From Lutraria lutraria (lineage: Eukaryota > Mollusca > Bivalvia > Venerida > Mactridae), in assembly GCA_964023205.1 (NCBI GenBank), contig OZ026846.1:33438194-33502193 (forward strand): a stretch of DNA of 64,000 nucleotides, read 5' to 3'. Position 1 is the first letter of the stretch, and the number at the start of each line of letters is the position of its first letter. Below are positions 1 to 11,100 of this stretch, piece by piece. The notes beneath the pieces were generated by a model, which was not told where the DNA came from, searched no databases, and was given only the letters and a program-made list of their open reading frames with translations. The position numbers were made by a program, and so were the translations under genes.

Positions 1-57
1 TGACATTTGATACTTGTAATAATATTATAGCATGTTATATAACTACGGTATGTTATT

Positions 58-215
58 TTACGGCCCATTCGACAGAGCTATATATACACATATATATATA
101 TATTTCAGAGCCATCCCAGAGAGAGAGAGGGGGTGGGGTGGGGGAGGGTAGATACAGGAGAACCGAGCATTTACATCCCTACTCTTACAGTATTTTGCTT
201 TCAGTCGTCACCAAC
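58..215 (+). repeat. Interspersed repeat, family with CGGCCCATTCGACAG end
   Basis: TTTTACGGCCCATTCGACAG, then TTTCAGAGCCATCCCAGAGAG and a GGGCATTT-like block, recur in the same order at 6761-6945 (minus) and 60379-60475 (plus). This copy is interrupted by a TA-rich microsatellite (80-105) and a GA/G-rich tract (118-148). The family is not one I can name. Confidence 0.55.
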
Positions 216-2126
216 TTTATTAGACTACCAAAAACAGCCATTTACCATTTATTCATAGCAAATCGGCATTTATACCATACCTTCAATTGCAAAGCAAACC
301 TCGGAAGAATTATGGCTTTAATAGTAAACACAAATCATTATATTATATGAACAGAAAGTGTCAACTTAGGATTAGTAATCATAATAAGTAATCCGTTATC
401 ATAATTAGTAATCAGTAATCATTACATACATTTTCAGAAGAATAACTCATGACTGAACTATTTGCTATCATGACATATTAATATAACCTAGGTAGATAAT
501 TTTAGTCGTATTACATAATAATCCAAATTTTATTATTTTATCACCTTAAGATTGGCTCTGAATTATTTAGTAGTTTAATTCCTTTTTGTGTGTTTAATAT
601 GATTAACATCTAATTACACAATGCAATATTTTTCGTTTCGTGTAAAAAAGTACATTACATCATTGAAATGTACGTATTTCTTGATTGATCGTCAAATAAG
701 CCAGGATGTAGACTGATGTACGTCATGAAGAGATATTATACTGTCGCGGCTTGGTGAAAACAAAATAATGATACATCATCACAGATTCATATATCTTCTA
801 TCAGTTTGAAAGTATATATGTTAACTTTGTTGTTTATATTTATAATAGGATGTACAATTTGTTTTTGTTGTGTTCATAAATGTAAATGTCCTCATGGGCC
901 GCAAGGCTTAATGGATTTACTGAAATAAAACAAATATATCATATATGTAAATTATTCAAATGTTGTTTTTTTGCATGTACTAGCATACTTTTTCAATTTA
1001 GAGTATAGTTGATTATAGTTCGATTCCTATGAGCATGATTTTTTTATCGGCAAGACAAACAATGACCGAGACCAATAACTTTTCAAGGGTCGACAGAAAA
1101 AAGGGATCAGTTCTACAGGTGCGTGGAAACCAGGCATGAACCTTTTATATAACGCCTTAAAGATACTGAACCAGGAATGCATGTATATGACTAATGGACC
1201 ACCAAGATCCCTGTTTCCACGTACATTAGGGGGTAATGAAACAGACAAGGTCATTGACGGAGTATAGCTTCTGTTCACATAATCATTCTCTATGCTTAAA
1301 TAAAACAACAGAAATTTAGTCACCATAAATCAATAAACTTGATTACGTACCCTACTTTTTGACAAGGTGTCAAGTCTACCGACCGTGACCAGACGGAATT
1401 AATCTAATTATATGGGGCAACAAAACAAGATATTAGACCTTATGTGGATTTTTTTGGGGAGGGATCACTTATATAGTAGCTGTTCGATCAATGTCTTTAA
1501 TCATTAAAGCAGTCAATACCATTGGCAGTAAACATCAGATTACATGAAGGACACACTGGATTATGCTGAGAAGTTAATTGTACGGACTTGCATTGCACAA
1601 GTGGTTCAATAAGACTATAAGACATTATTTATTATATAGTTGATGAATATATAGCATGCATTTCACCCACAAGATACCGGCGTGTGAAGGCCCACACAGA
1701 CCCTCTACTACCTGGTGATGTATTCTTTTTACACTCTACACTCTGAAACACTGTCAAATATTTGTTTATAGCAGGTTTTATAACAACAAAATAAAGTTTA
1801 AAAAATGTATTTTCACCATATATATCATATAATATATAATTTATCAAAATCATTCATCAGATTTAATGTTTGTCGACAGGCGCGTATTCTGAGAAGCGCC
1901 ATACACGTTCTTATTTATATCACGATCTTTCATTTTGTTATTTGAATCACCCGGGCCTGATTATATTCAGTGTTTTACAAAAATAATATTTACACAATCA
2001 GGCTAGGGAACGAAAGGCTATTTCATTGAATGATATTTCATTTTTGTCCTATGGTCGGGGATTTTTAGGGACAAGTTTCGGATTTGGAAAAAATTGGATC
2101 TGAATTCGTTATCGAACTGATGCCCG
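216..2126. other. Intergenic, no gene seen
   Basis: AT-rich DNA with short direct repeats of a TAGTAATCATAA-type unit at about 370-425. Open frames are short, with no recognisable domain and no supporting splice structure. Confidence 0.5.
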
Positions 2127-2197
2127 TAGTCTGGTACCCGTCTCCAATCTTACAGTATTGGGCCAATACTGTAAGATTGGAGACGGGTACCAGACTA
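2127..2197. repeat. Perfect 71-bp palindrome (35-bp arms, 1-bp centre)
   Basis: Bases 2127-2161 are the exact reverse complement of 2163-2197, with the centre at G2162. The arms contain GGTACCCGTCTCCAATCTTA and its complement. GATGCCCGTAG just left and GATGTCCGTAG just right form a near-identical direct repeat. It lies about 200 bases before the LU start codon. Confidence 0.95.
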
Positions 2198-2268
2198 TGA
2201 TGTCCGTAGCCCTAATTATATGTCATGTACATGCGCATATAACCCGTAATCATGACGCTTCCAAGCCC

Positions 2269-2289
2269 GTACGTACTTTAAGTACGTAC
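2269..2289. repeat. Perfect 21-bp palindrome
   Basis: GTACGTACTT and AAGTACGTAC flank a single T at 2279. It lies between the large palindrome and the LU gene start. Confidence 0.9.
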
Positions 2290-2400
2290 CAACATGGATT
2301 TTAAACCGAATCGTGTGACAGAGGGCGCTTTACACAAACATCCTTCACCTTTCTGTTTACCTGAGAAAATATGTAAATTTGAATCAAATTTAACTGTAAA

Positions 2401-2455
2401 ATGCTGCCGAAGATTGCTTTCATTTCGATTCTGGTCGCCGGTTTGGTGAACTATG
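2401..2455 (+). CDS. LU protein exon 1 (signal peptide)
   Basis: ATG at 2401 opens 18 codons plus one base encoding MLPKIAFISILVAGLVNY. The exon ends at a consensus GTGAGT donor (2456-2461). Intron 1 runs 2456-3262. Confidence 0.85.
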
Positions 2456-4293
2456 GTGAGTTATGTAGAAGTTTAAAGCTTCTTACTAGTTGAAGATTGT
2501 ATACGTATAATTTTACACCTGAATTACAGGTGAGAATTCTTTCGAATAGTTTCAGGAAGTCAACCATTTGTAATTCATGTATTACTCATACTCTAAGAGT
2601 TTTAAACTGATTGTTGAATTGATCTATTGATTATTATGAATTAATATACGGGAAAACATATTTCCATTCGTCTAATTCGCCAGTTTGTGACAACACGTCA
2701 ACACTTACAGGGATTGAAACATGTAAACCATCCAAACTGTGTTCTAAATATAAACAATAATAATGAGAAGGGAAACAACTTTGGTAATTTAAATTCTTCC
2801 AAGGCATGTTATTGTTAGCAAAGAATCAGGTGCCCAGGTATTAATTTCCACCGTTTTCAATCATGACATGTCACATGATGATTTGTATACATTATATCAA
2901 ATATCAACATTTTCTTTGATTGGGTTTACTAGTACTGTTTCTTTTAAACGATCAGAATTAAGATTTGTTCACGAGTAAGGCGTCTGTCACGAGCAAGGCC
3001 TCTGTCACGTGTCTTGCCATATAGGCAAAAAACAAGACACGGCAAGCTGCATGGACAATAGTCATGCTGCACGGTCGCATGTCATCAATGGGTAAATTTT
3101 TTTTAGACCAGCAGGTCTTTAATTGGTGGGCCGATCGGAAGTGACAAAACAAACAAAATTCTAATTTATGCGTTACTTCGTTTATTCTCTGTTTGAACTT
3201 GATAATGAGACTATCTCAATGTATGGCTTCATGTTTAGAGCTATGTATGTTTTGAATTCCAGGGGAGGCAATCATGTGTCACAGATGTTTTAGTGCCATG
3301 GGAGGTTGTGGTGAAGATGGTGTAGTATGGAGAATGTTTCCATGGAGAGATTGTGGAGATTCAAAATTCTGTGTTAAAGTCACAATGAAAGAAGACGGTA
3401 TTTATATTTGTATATCTCACTGTCTTATATAATGTTGACATTTCAAAGACCATTAAGCACAAAATGTAATATAAAAAAGCAGGAGGTACTGTCTACAGGA
3501 CTGATCTTTATTACATAGATGTAGCCAGTATTAGGTCACCTTCCTCTCCAAAAATTTCATTAAAATCATGCAATTTTCCCAAAGTTCCAATTCACTACTT
3601 GAATTTTCATTCCCAAAATTGACTTCAGGCAATATTTGACCCAAAAAGGTTTCAATCTGCTACTTCAACCCCATATATTTTTCCTGTTGTTTGACATTTA
3701 TAGATTGTATCTTCTAAATATGAATATCGGAAACTTAGGAAAAATGGACTAGTTTCTTGGCTCCAATTATTTCCCCCAAATTTCTATATAGTATTCACTT
3801 TTGAATAGAGAACTTCAATTTTTTTAGGAAAGTTTTCAGGTTTTTTTTCTGAATATTAAACAATACAAGAAGGGAAGTGTGAGGAATAAGGTAGAAATAT
3901 GAATTGTAATTGAAATTGTAATTACAATCTGCCATCTGGGGCAATAGGATATCAACATATTACGTAGATTAAAATTGTCTTTATATTGTAAATAAATTCT
4001 TCTCTTTTTTATTAGGAGAAACAAAAATCATTCGAGAATGTGAGAACCAATTGATGAAATCTGCCTATCACAGACGCAAAATGCCCGTGTTGCGTCGCCA
4101 TGGTTACTGTGAACCATCACGGAAGAATGATTTCTGGAACCCCACCCAAACTACAGATTCTGATATAGAGTATTGTTTCTGTAATGATTGGAACGGATGT
4201 AACTCTGCCACGACTCTTTCTACCAGACTTTTACCAGTTGTCTCCCTTTGTTTCTCTGTATTATTTCTCACAAGAAAAGTTCTTGGAGTATGA
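2401..4293 (+). CDS. Ly6/uPAR (LU) domain protein, probably GPI-anchored; three exons
   Basis: Exons 2401-2455, 3263-3397 and 4016-4293 join in phase 1/1 (donors GTGAGT and GTATTT, both acceptors AG) to give 155 residues ending at TGA. Residues 1-19 form a hydrophobic signal peptide. The mature part has ten cysteines (24, 27, 34, 49, 55, 72, 95, 117, 119, 125), starting CHRC and ending CFCNDWNGCN. This spacing and the terminal Cys-Asn define the three-finger LU fold. Residues 133-155 are a hydrophobic tail typical of a GPI signal, with small residues near 126-129 as possible attachment sites. Such proteins sit on the outer membrane and modulate receptors or channels (the invertebrate quiver/crooked-type group). 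The specific partner here is unknown. The start is the only ATG before the signal peptide. LU identity is firm, orthology is not. Confidence 0.88.
3263..3397 (+). CDS. LU protein exon 2 (first five cysteines)
   Basis: The acceptor is AG at 3261-3262 after a T-rich tract and the donor is GTATTT at 3398. It encodes residues 19-64, including CHRC, Cys34, Cys49 and Cys55. Phase 1 at both ends matches the neighbouring exons. Confidence 0.87.
4016..4293 (+). CDS. LU protein exon 3 (last five cysteines and GPI-signal tail)
   Basis: A strong polypyrimidine tract ends in AG at 4014-4015. The exon encodes residues 64-155 with Cys72, Cys95, Cys117, Cys119 and Cys125-Asn126, then a hydrophobic C-terminus and TGA at 4291-4293. 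Confidence 0.88.
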
Positions 4294-4310
4294 GTAAGGA
4301 AAATTGGCTC

Positions 4311-4316
4311 AATAAA
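4311..4316 (+). terminator. Polyadenylation signal AATAAA of the LU gene
   Basis: A canonical AATAAA lies 18 bases after the stop codon, so the 3' UTR would be very short. Further AATAAA-like motifs around 4417-4430 could serve instead. Confidence 0.5.
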
Positions 4317-5017
4317 AATAATATTATTCAGAAATTGTGAAATATGTAAACATGTGTCTTAAGGTTGAATTTTGAGATATGCAATAGTGCCATGTCTTCC
4401 CAAGTTTTTTGTCAATAATAAACAATATAGTTAAAATGGGCTTATAATGTGAAAGATTTTAATTGATTTTTAATTGATCGTATTTTAGAAGTTTTTCCTA
4501 ACTATGTGGGATATCATGTATATATCCACTGTTCATTATAAGTGAATCTGTCCATGCAATGTTGTAAAAGAAATTATTAAAAGCTAATCTTAAAAGTTAT
4601 TCAACCTGGAATGTTGTAAAAACAACTTCTATAATTGCATTCTAGTTGTTGATAGAGTTTGGAAAACTAAAATCTATCATGCAATTAATCACCACCAATT
4701 GGAATCAACTCATCTTAAAGTAATGATCATTAACACTTGTATATTGTACTTACCAAAAGTTTATAATTAGTCGTTCAAAATAATGACATTCTACATTTTC
4801 AAGTTAGTTACGAAATGTTAGATACACGGTACATTAATCAAGCATTAATTGAAACATGTTTCATTGTTAGTTAATTTAGCATTGATGATATGTATAACAT
4901 TTTATCACATGTATAATTATGTTCTCATTGTATATATATATTTTACTTTCATTTTATGTACATTCCATTTTAATGTAGTGTTATATAATGTATATAATGA
5001 ACTGATTGATTTAATTC
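4317..5017. other. Intergenic, no gene seen
   Basis: AT-rich DNA downstream of the LU gene. The 78-codon frame at 4849-5085 is low-complexity Tyr/Ile/Phe-rich and runs into a SINE. Confidence 0.5.
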
Positions 5018-5235
5018 ACTCAATGACTTCAAATCACTGTAACCTCTCACTGATAGAGGGTCATGGGTTCGTGCCAAGCTACTGACCATGTTTCTTTATG
5101 TGAGAAAGTTGGCAATTGCTTACGGAGGATGGGAGTCTAGTTCTGGTTCTTCACAGGAACAACGGTTAGGTGTACTGGCCTTCTTATATGACTCTTACTG
5201 TTGAAAAGGAGTGTAAACTCGATCAAATAAATAAT
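5018..5235 (+). repeat. tRNA-derived SINE (family A), 5'-truncated copy
   Basis: It shares TGACTTCAAATCACTGTAAC, GGTCATGGGTTCG (box B), AAGCTACTGACCATG, GGAGGATGGGAGTCTAGT and GGTTCTTCACAGGAAC with the other family A copies, ending in an A-rich tail. Confidence 0.7.
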
Positions 5236-5854
5236 TCACACTATTTTGGTCTGTATGAAGCTAATACCATCAATGGAGCATTTCCTTTTTACAGTCTTCA
5301 TCATAAATAAAATAAAAATGTTGTAATTTGTAAACTGTATGTATGTTCAATTTGGAAATTGCAAGCTTTTCTGTTCAATTGTTGATTGTTTACTATATTA
5401 CAGATGCAGTATAATAAATCATTAGTTTTTATTGGGCATCTAACTGTAAATCTTACTTTAACATGTTGAATATTCAAATTGATACACAAAAAAGGTTGCA
5501 TCTGTAAATAGTTTTAACATATCATACAAACAATGGATGTGCTGGAATATTTTATGTGTTACATGCAGCACAGTAAATGCTCTGAGAAGGATTTGTACAG
5601 TTACAGGTTAACATATGTTAATGTATATTTATGTGTGTACTGGCTACACAACTCGGGGATATTTTTATCTGTCCGCATTTTCATATGAAACATTGGTGTC
5701 CATCAATTTCATTTCTTTTAATACATTTTTATACATAGATGTATGTATGTTTTTCATTTCACACATAACTTTTTATATAAAGCAAATCAATGATAATAAA
5801 TTGTATATTTTGTATCAAAACTCGAGTGTGTTTTCAATCAATGTTTTTATACAT

Positions 5855-6299
5855 AGGGGTATATTGCAATTGGAGTCACTCTGTCGGTCGGTCGTTGGTC
5901 TGTCCGTCCACATACTATATCACAAGTTCGTGGATCGAACTACTTCCACATTCCTTAAGGGCTTGTAATTAAACTAGAAATATGTTTCACCATGAAATGC
6001 AGATTTGCAAGACACAATTTCCATGCCCAGCAATTCACTCATTCCTGAGTTATGTGCCCTTGAACTTAGCCATATAGTGTACAATGGCATTCTAAGCTCA
6101 TGAATGTTTGTGGAGCGAACTACTTCCAAGCTAGGGATTGAATTGAAACTTGAAATTATATATATTATCAATATGAAATGTAGATGTGCAACACACAATT
6201 TCGATGCCCAGTGGTTCACTCATTCCAGAGTAAGGTACCCATGAACTTAGCCGCATAGTGTGGACTATTAGTTACCTCTGTGACATTTAAGCTCTAGTT
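5855..6299 (-). mobile_element. Pearl-like element (core repeats plus GGTC tract), reverse orientation
   Basis: Read on minus, it begins AACTAGAGCTTAAATGTCAC and contains two degenerate core units of about 180 bp (CATATAGTGT / AACTTAGCC blocks near 6056 and 6236, GAACTACTTCC blocks). It ends with a short GGTC tract and AGAGTGACTCCAAT. The same modules lie at 56723-57386. This layout resembles the pearl elements known from bivalves, later regarded as non-autonomous Helitrons. Confidence 0.55.
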
Positions 6300-6760
6300 A
6301 AACTTGGCCTTATAGATAATATAAATGATATAATAAGGTTGGTGATGCACATCATATTAATGAAAATAACATGCTGAGCAAGAAAACGTGTCATGTTGAT
6401 TAACAGTCCTAGGTCTAAGGTTATAAATCTTGAGATTAGTCTCCAAGCTCAAATCTCACGTTTTATTCTTTGTTAAGAAAACAGCTACCATAAAGTAATT
6501 TAATGTTTATCACGATTTTTTGATCAGCTTAATTGATCTGAGTTTAATTAAACGTTGAACAGTAATACTTTTTCAAACGGAACTAATCAAAAAGAAATTA
6601 AGATTTATTCTCATAATTATGAAAGACTGTATTGGTGAAAATTGACTCTGGGTCCTGTTCAATTAATTTGGCATCAGCGTGTCAAGAGAATGATAGATAT
6701 CTTTAAATCAACAAACATTTATTGACACCCCATGCCATTGGAATGATCCAAATTTAACTA

Positions 6761-6945
6761 TTGATAAATCACAGGAAATTAGGGCGAGGCATGTATTGGT
6801 ACTTTACAGCAGGCACAATAATAAAGAACCAGGAAAAACAACCAGTAAGGCTGCAAATGCCCAGTTCTTATGTATCTTCTCTCGACTCTGGGGTGGCCCT
6901 GAAATTACCACACCTGTCGAATGGGCCGTTAAACAACAGATAAAA
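6761..6945 (-). repeat. Interspersed repeat, second CGGCCCATTCGACAG copy
   Basis: On the minus strand it starts TCTGTTGTTTAACGGCCCAT and continues with TTTCAGGGCCACCCCAGAG. It is the longest of the three copies. Its 60-codon plus-strand frame is probably a by-product of the element. Confidence 0.55.
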
Positions 6946-7602
6946 AACTAATGATGGAAATAGCAATATCCTCTAGTATAGAGTACGTAACTAGTAACCA
7001 TTTTCCTTTAATGATATCTAATCAGCTGTCCTGCAGACCATGTGTTGGATTCTTCCAAGTGAATTTCTCATTTATCAAAATGCACATTTCCTTGAGCATC
7101 ACCCGTTGACTGCAACCAGTAGATTTAGATTGAATCGCAAGAAAGTAATTTTGTATGCTAATGACAATATAGGTATTTTCTTAACTTGCTACGATAGCCA
7201 CATTAACATTGTATGATACAATAACGTCATATGGGACTTCAGTGTCCTAGAAGCTTCCCACGGATCATTTTGCAAACAATACTAGATCATACAGTCCTAA
7301 GACATTAACATTGAATAGAATCTTATACAAATCTCGACGTACAGACTGCATACAGCATTATAGTACAGCCATGTCACATCACTCAATTCAAATTAACAGA
7401 AAGAAATTGAACCTCCAAACCGCCTTAATTCAAGTGAATAAGTAAAATTAAGCTTTTAACGCAGATGTTCATATTCTAGTGCTTAAAGGATCAAATACAG
7501 GGGAAAAAGTGTCGGGACATTCATTCTCGAAATGTTGGTATACCTCGTTAACATGTCAATTCGTTTTTTAGTGTGTTCAGACTTTGCTTATTGTGAAGGG
7601 TT

Positions 7603-8190
7603 TTGCTCTTGACATGTTACTAGTATGTAGGTTCTTGCTCTTGACATGTTATGTAGGTTCCTGCTCTTGACATGTTATGTAGGTTCCTGCTCTTGACATG
7701 TTATGTAGGTTCCTGCTCTTGACATGTTATGTAGGTTCCTGCTCTTGACATGTTATGTAGGTTCCTGCTCTTGACATGTTATGTAGGTTCCTGCTCTTGG
7801 CATGTTATGTAGGTTCCTGCTCTGACATGTTATGTAGGTTCCTGCTCTTGACATGTTATGTAGGTTCCTGCTCTTGACATGTTAAGTAGGTTCTTGTTTT
7901 TGACATGTTATGTAGGTTCTTGCTCTTGGCACGTTATGTAGGTTCTTGCTCTTGACATTTTATGTAGGTTCTTGCTCTTGACATGTTAAGTAGGTTCTTG
8001 TTTTTGACATGTTATGTAGGTTCTTGCTCTTGACATGTTATGTAGGTTCTTGCTCTTGACATGTTAAGTAGGTTCTTGTTTTTGACATGTTATGTAGGTT
8101 CTTGCTCTTGACATGTTATTTAGGTTCTTGCTTTTGGTTCTTGTTCTTGACATATTATGTGGATTCTTGTTCTTGTTATGTTATGTGGTT
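7603..8190 (+). repeat. 26-bp minisatellite, about 22 copies
   Basis: The unit is CTTGACATGTTATGTAGG plus TTCCTGCT. Proximal copies are nearly identical. Distal copies carry TTCTTG and a variant AAGTAGGTTCTTGTTTTTG that recurs at 7881, 7985 and 8063 (104 then 78 bp), showing higher-order duplication. Confidence 0.93.
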
Positions 8191-11100
8191 TTTTACTGGC
8201 CATTTACGTTTGCAAGTTGTGCTGGGCCTTCTCTGTGTGGGTTGGATCTGACATCAATGGGTCGGACAATTTGATGAACTGAGCTGGTCTGGCTAAAGAA
8301 GGGTTGTTCCCTTTATATAACATTGCAATTGACATCATTTTAACTTCCACATGGAGACACTGTAAAAATAATACTCCAGTATTTATGTTATGAAATTAAA
8401 CATTTTACGACATCTCGTAAATATCATATATCATAATGATGACATCATGGACTGTCAACATGATGAGGACAATGACAGAAATTTAATAAAATTCAAATGA
8501 CACTCCGCTTTGAATATCACTAAGAATGTCTTGGCTCGATGTTATCCATTAAAGCATCGTCCTGATCATGATGTCATGTCAGTGTCATAGAGAAGCTTTA
8601 AAGAGACACTCAAGTCAAGCAAAATATGTAAAAGAGACGAAAAAATCGTAACAAAATAAGGAGTGTAGTTTATACTCTCATTTTGGTGCTATCACAAAAT
8701 GAATAAAAGCATTTTATAACCGGGGACTGTCATTATCTGTATGTGATGAACAATACGGAACTACTTTATGGTGATATGGTTATATAAACAACGGAGAAAT
8801 CGATTTGATTATGTTTTATGATGAATTTATGTGAATGCCGTTCAAGCTGTGGTCTTTCACTGCCAGATAGTTGGTAGTTAAGTTTTTTTGTACTTTTTTA
8901 CGTCTGAAGTTTACGCCCACTTGATATACAGATTTTTATCAACCTAAGATATGGTATGATTATCATTGGCAATTTCGCTGTGATCGAAACAAGCAGACAC
9001 TCGCATGTATGTATCAGACTATTTGCAGTCATGTCGTATACTTAAGTTTACAGAAAATTCAATCTCCGAAGTTCTCTTAAACTAAGTGTGATTGGAAATT
9101 TAGTGGAATTTTCTTTCTTTTTCACAAATTATTTCTCTCAATACAGGTTGATTCTCAACCTAACCAAATAGATGCATGGTTTATAACAACATGAGCAACA
9201 TATACAAGGCGTAAAACATTTGTTTCTGGTTAAAATTTTATTAAAAAGGGTAGTTAAATAGGGAACTCTGTTTTATATTCTTATTATTAAAAGCATGAAG
9301 AATAGTAAAGAAATTAGGATCTTTGGGTCGCGGGGTAAATTAGGGTAGGCTGGGTTTACACCTAACTATGCGAAGGTAAGTTTGATTAATGCACATAATA
9401 TATAATGACCAAGATGAATGTGTTCGAACTACGTGGTTAATTTATGCAGAATAGTCCAGACTACACTAGAGGACGGCTGCTCGAGGAAATGAAATCTTGC
9501 TTTCTATAGTAAATTTTACCGAATGATAGATAAAGAAATTTGTAATATTCAAAATTAATTTTCTTAAATTTTTATTATTAAATGATATCAATACCTATAC
9601 TATATAATACTTTCACAGAGCCAGTCACTTGTCCAAATAAATGTAAATGATTTCATTGCACTGTTGTTATCAAAGTAACATGTATCATTTAATTCTATTG
9701 TCAATTTATACCGAAGATCGCAAAAAGAATAATCCGAAATAATTGAAGCCCTGCTCTGCGCCGAATGGCATTTAAAGAGAGTTAATGGCAAAGTGAAACC
9801 GCCATGTCTGCACAAGGAATGAATATATGCATATTTATTGATAGATTTTAACCATTGAAATAAGTGTTTTCTAGTAGTATTATGATACAAGACCATAAAA
9901 GTTGCAGCCGTTTCGCAAGAGTCAGTGTGAATACTATTTTGCTATGTGACGAGTAACAGGCTTTGCTTATGTACAGAGCTAGCGTGTATGATAGTCGCAT
10001 TGAACGTTTTAGAACATGATACTGGTTATAGATCATCGCTAGATATACTTGTAGATGTAGTGGTAGTTCAGTCATGATATATCATATATGGTACCGCTTC
10101 TATAACTTAAGCACCGACTGATGTGATAAGAGACAATGTTATGGTGTAAGATTTATAGTGATAATTAGCTTATGAAAAACTTTTGTTGTATTTATAAGCA
10201 TATAAAACAAATTATATTGAATACTGATATTATTTAAAAAGATGTATATTTTCAGAGTTTCCAATATCTTGTTTGCCTTACTTAGCACAGACATTAGAGA
10301 TCACGTTCCAACAATGAATTGTATCTGGTCGGGAAATAAGAATCACTATGTTAGTTTGACTTGTCCACGAGCTGTGTAAAAACATGCATTTTTTAGAAAT
10401 GCGAAAGTTGAAAAATTAACCGTGCCCGTAGAAAAAATCAACGTATTTTGTTCTGTCGAACGATTGAATTTTTTAGTTATATATTCATAGAATTATTTCC
10501 TTTAGTAGTGTGAAACAGGGATGCTATATATCTGTGTTTTGTAAGGTGTTTGATTCCGAAAAATCAAAATATATTACTGCTGTAAATTTCATCTAATAGT
10601 ATGCACTTTCCTTTACCTTATATAAAGTCATTAAATTGGAATCAAACAACATCAGTTTACTGCTGGTTTGTTAATGTTATTCACATCAATATTTATTTAT
10701 TCATTTAAAGATCAACATTAAAATACAAATGTATGTAATAATGTATTTTAAAAACAAAATATGACATTGTGTTGAAGACCATGATCCTTCACCCTCGTGA
10801 GAAAAATAATTCTCTCACATTCCCTAAAACTCAGATCGCACAAAAACGACCAGGAGATATAGATCTCGGTTTAACGCTAAATAATCCTTTTCGATAAGGT
10901 TAACTTTCTAAAATCAATACTGACCACTTTTTGTTTTTTTTGGCGTAAAGGGAAACAACTAGTTTATCACACATGTAAAAAAATCAATAATGACAGGAGT
11001 TGTCTTTTCATAGGGAAATAGCGTCAATGTTCCGCATGGCTGATTTCTGCCAATTCGTGTCTTCGTCCTCAAAAGCTGAAAGGCGAAGACACGACAAATA

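Noticed and set aside
7603..8190. CRISPR-like direct repeats
   Set aside because: Units are contiguous with no unique spacers, and the genome is animal.
9600..10075. Two overlapping minus frames (98 and 75 codons)
   Set aside because: No domain, no splice sites that extend them and no compositional shift from the surroundings.
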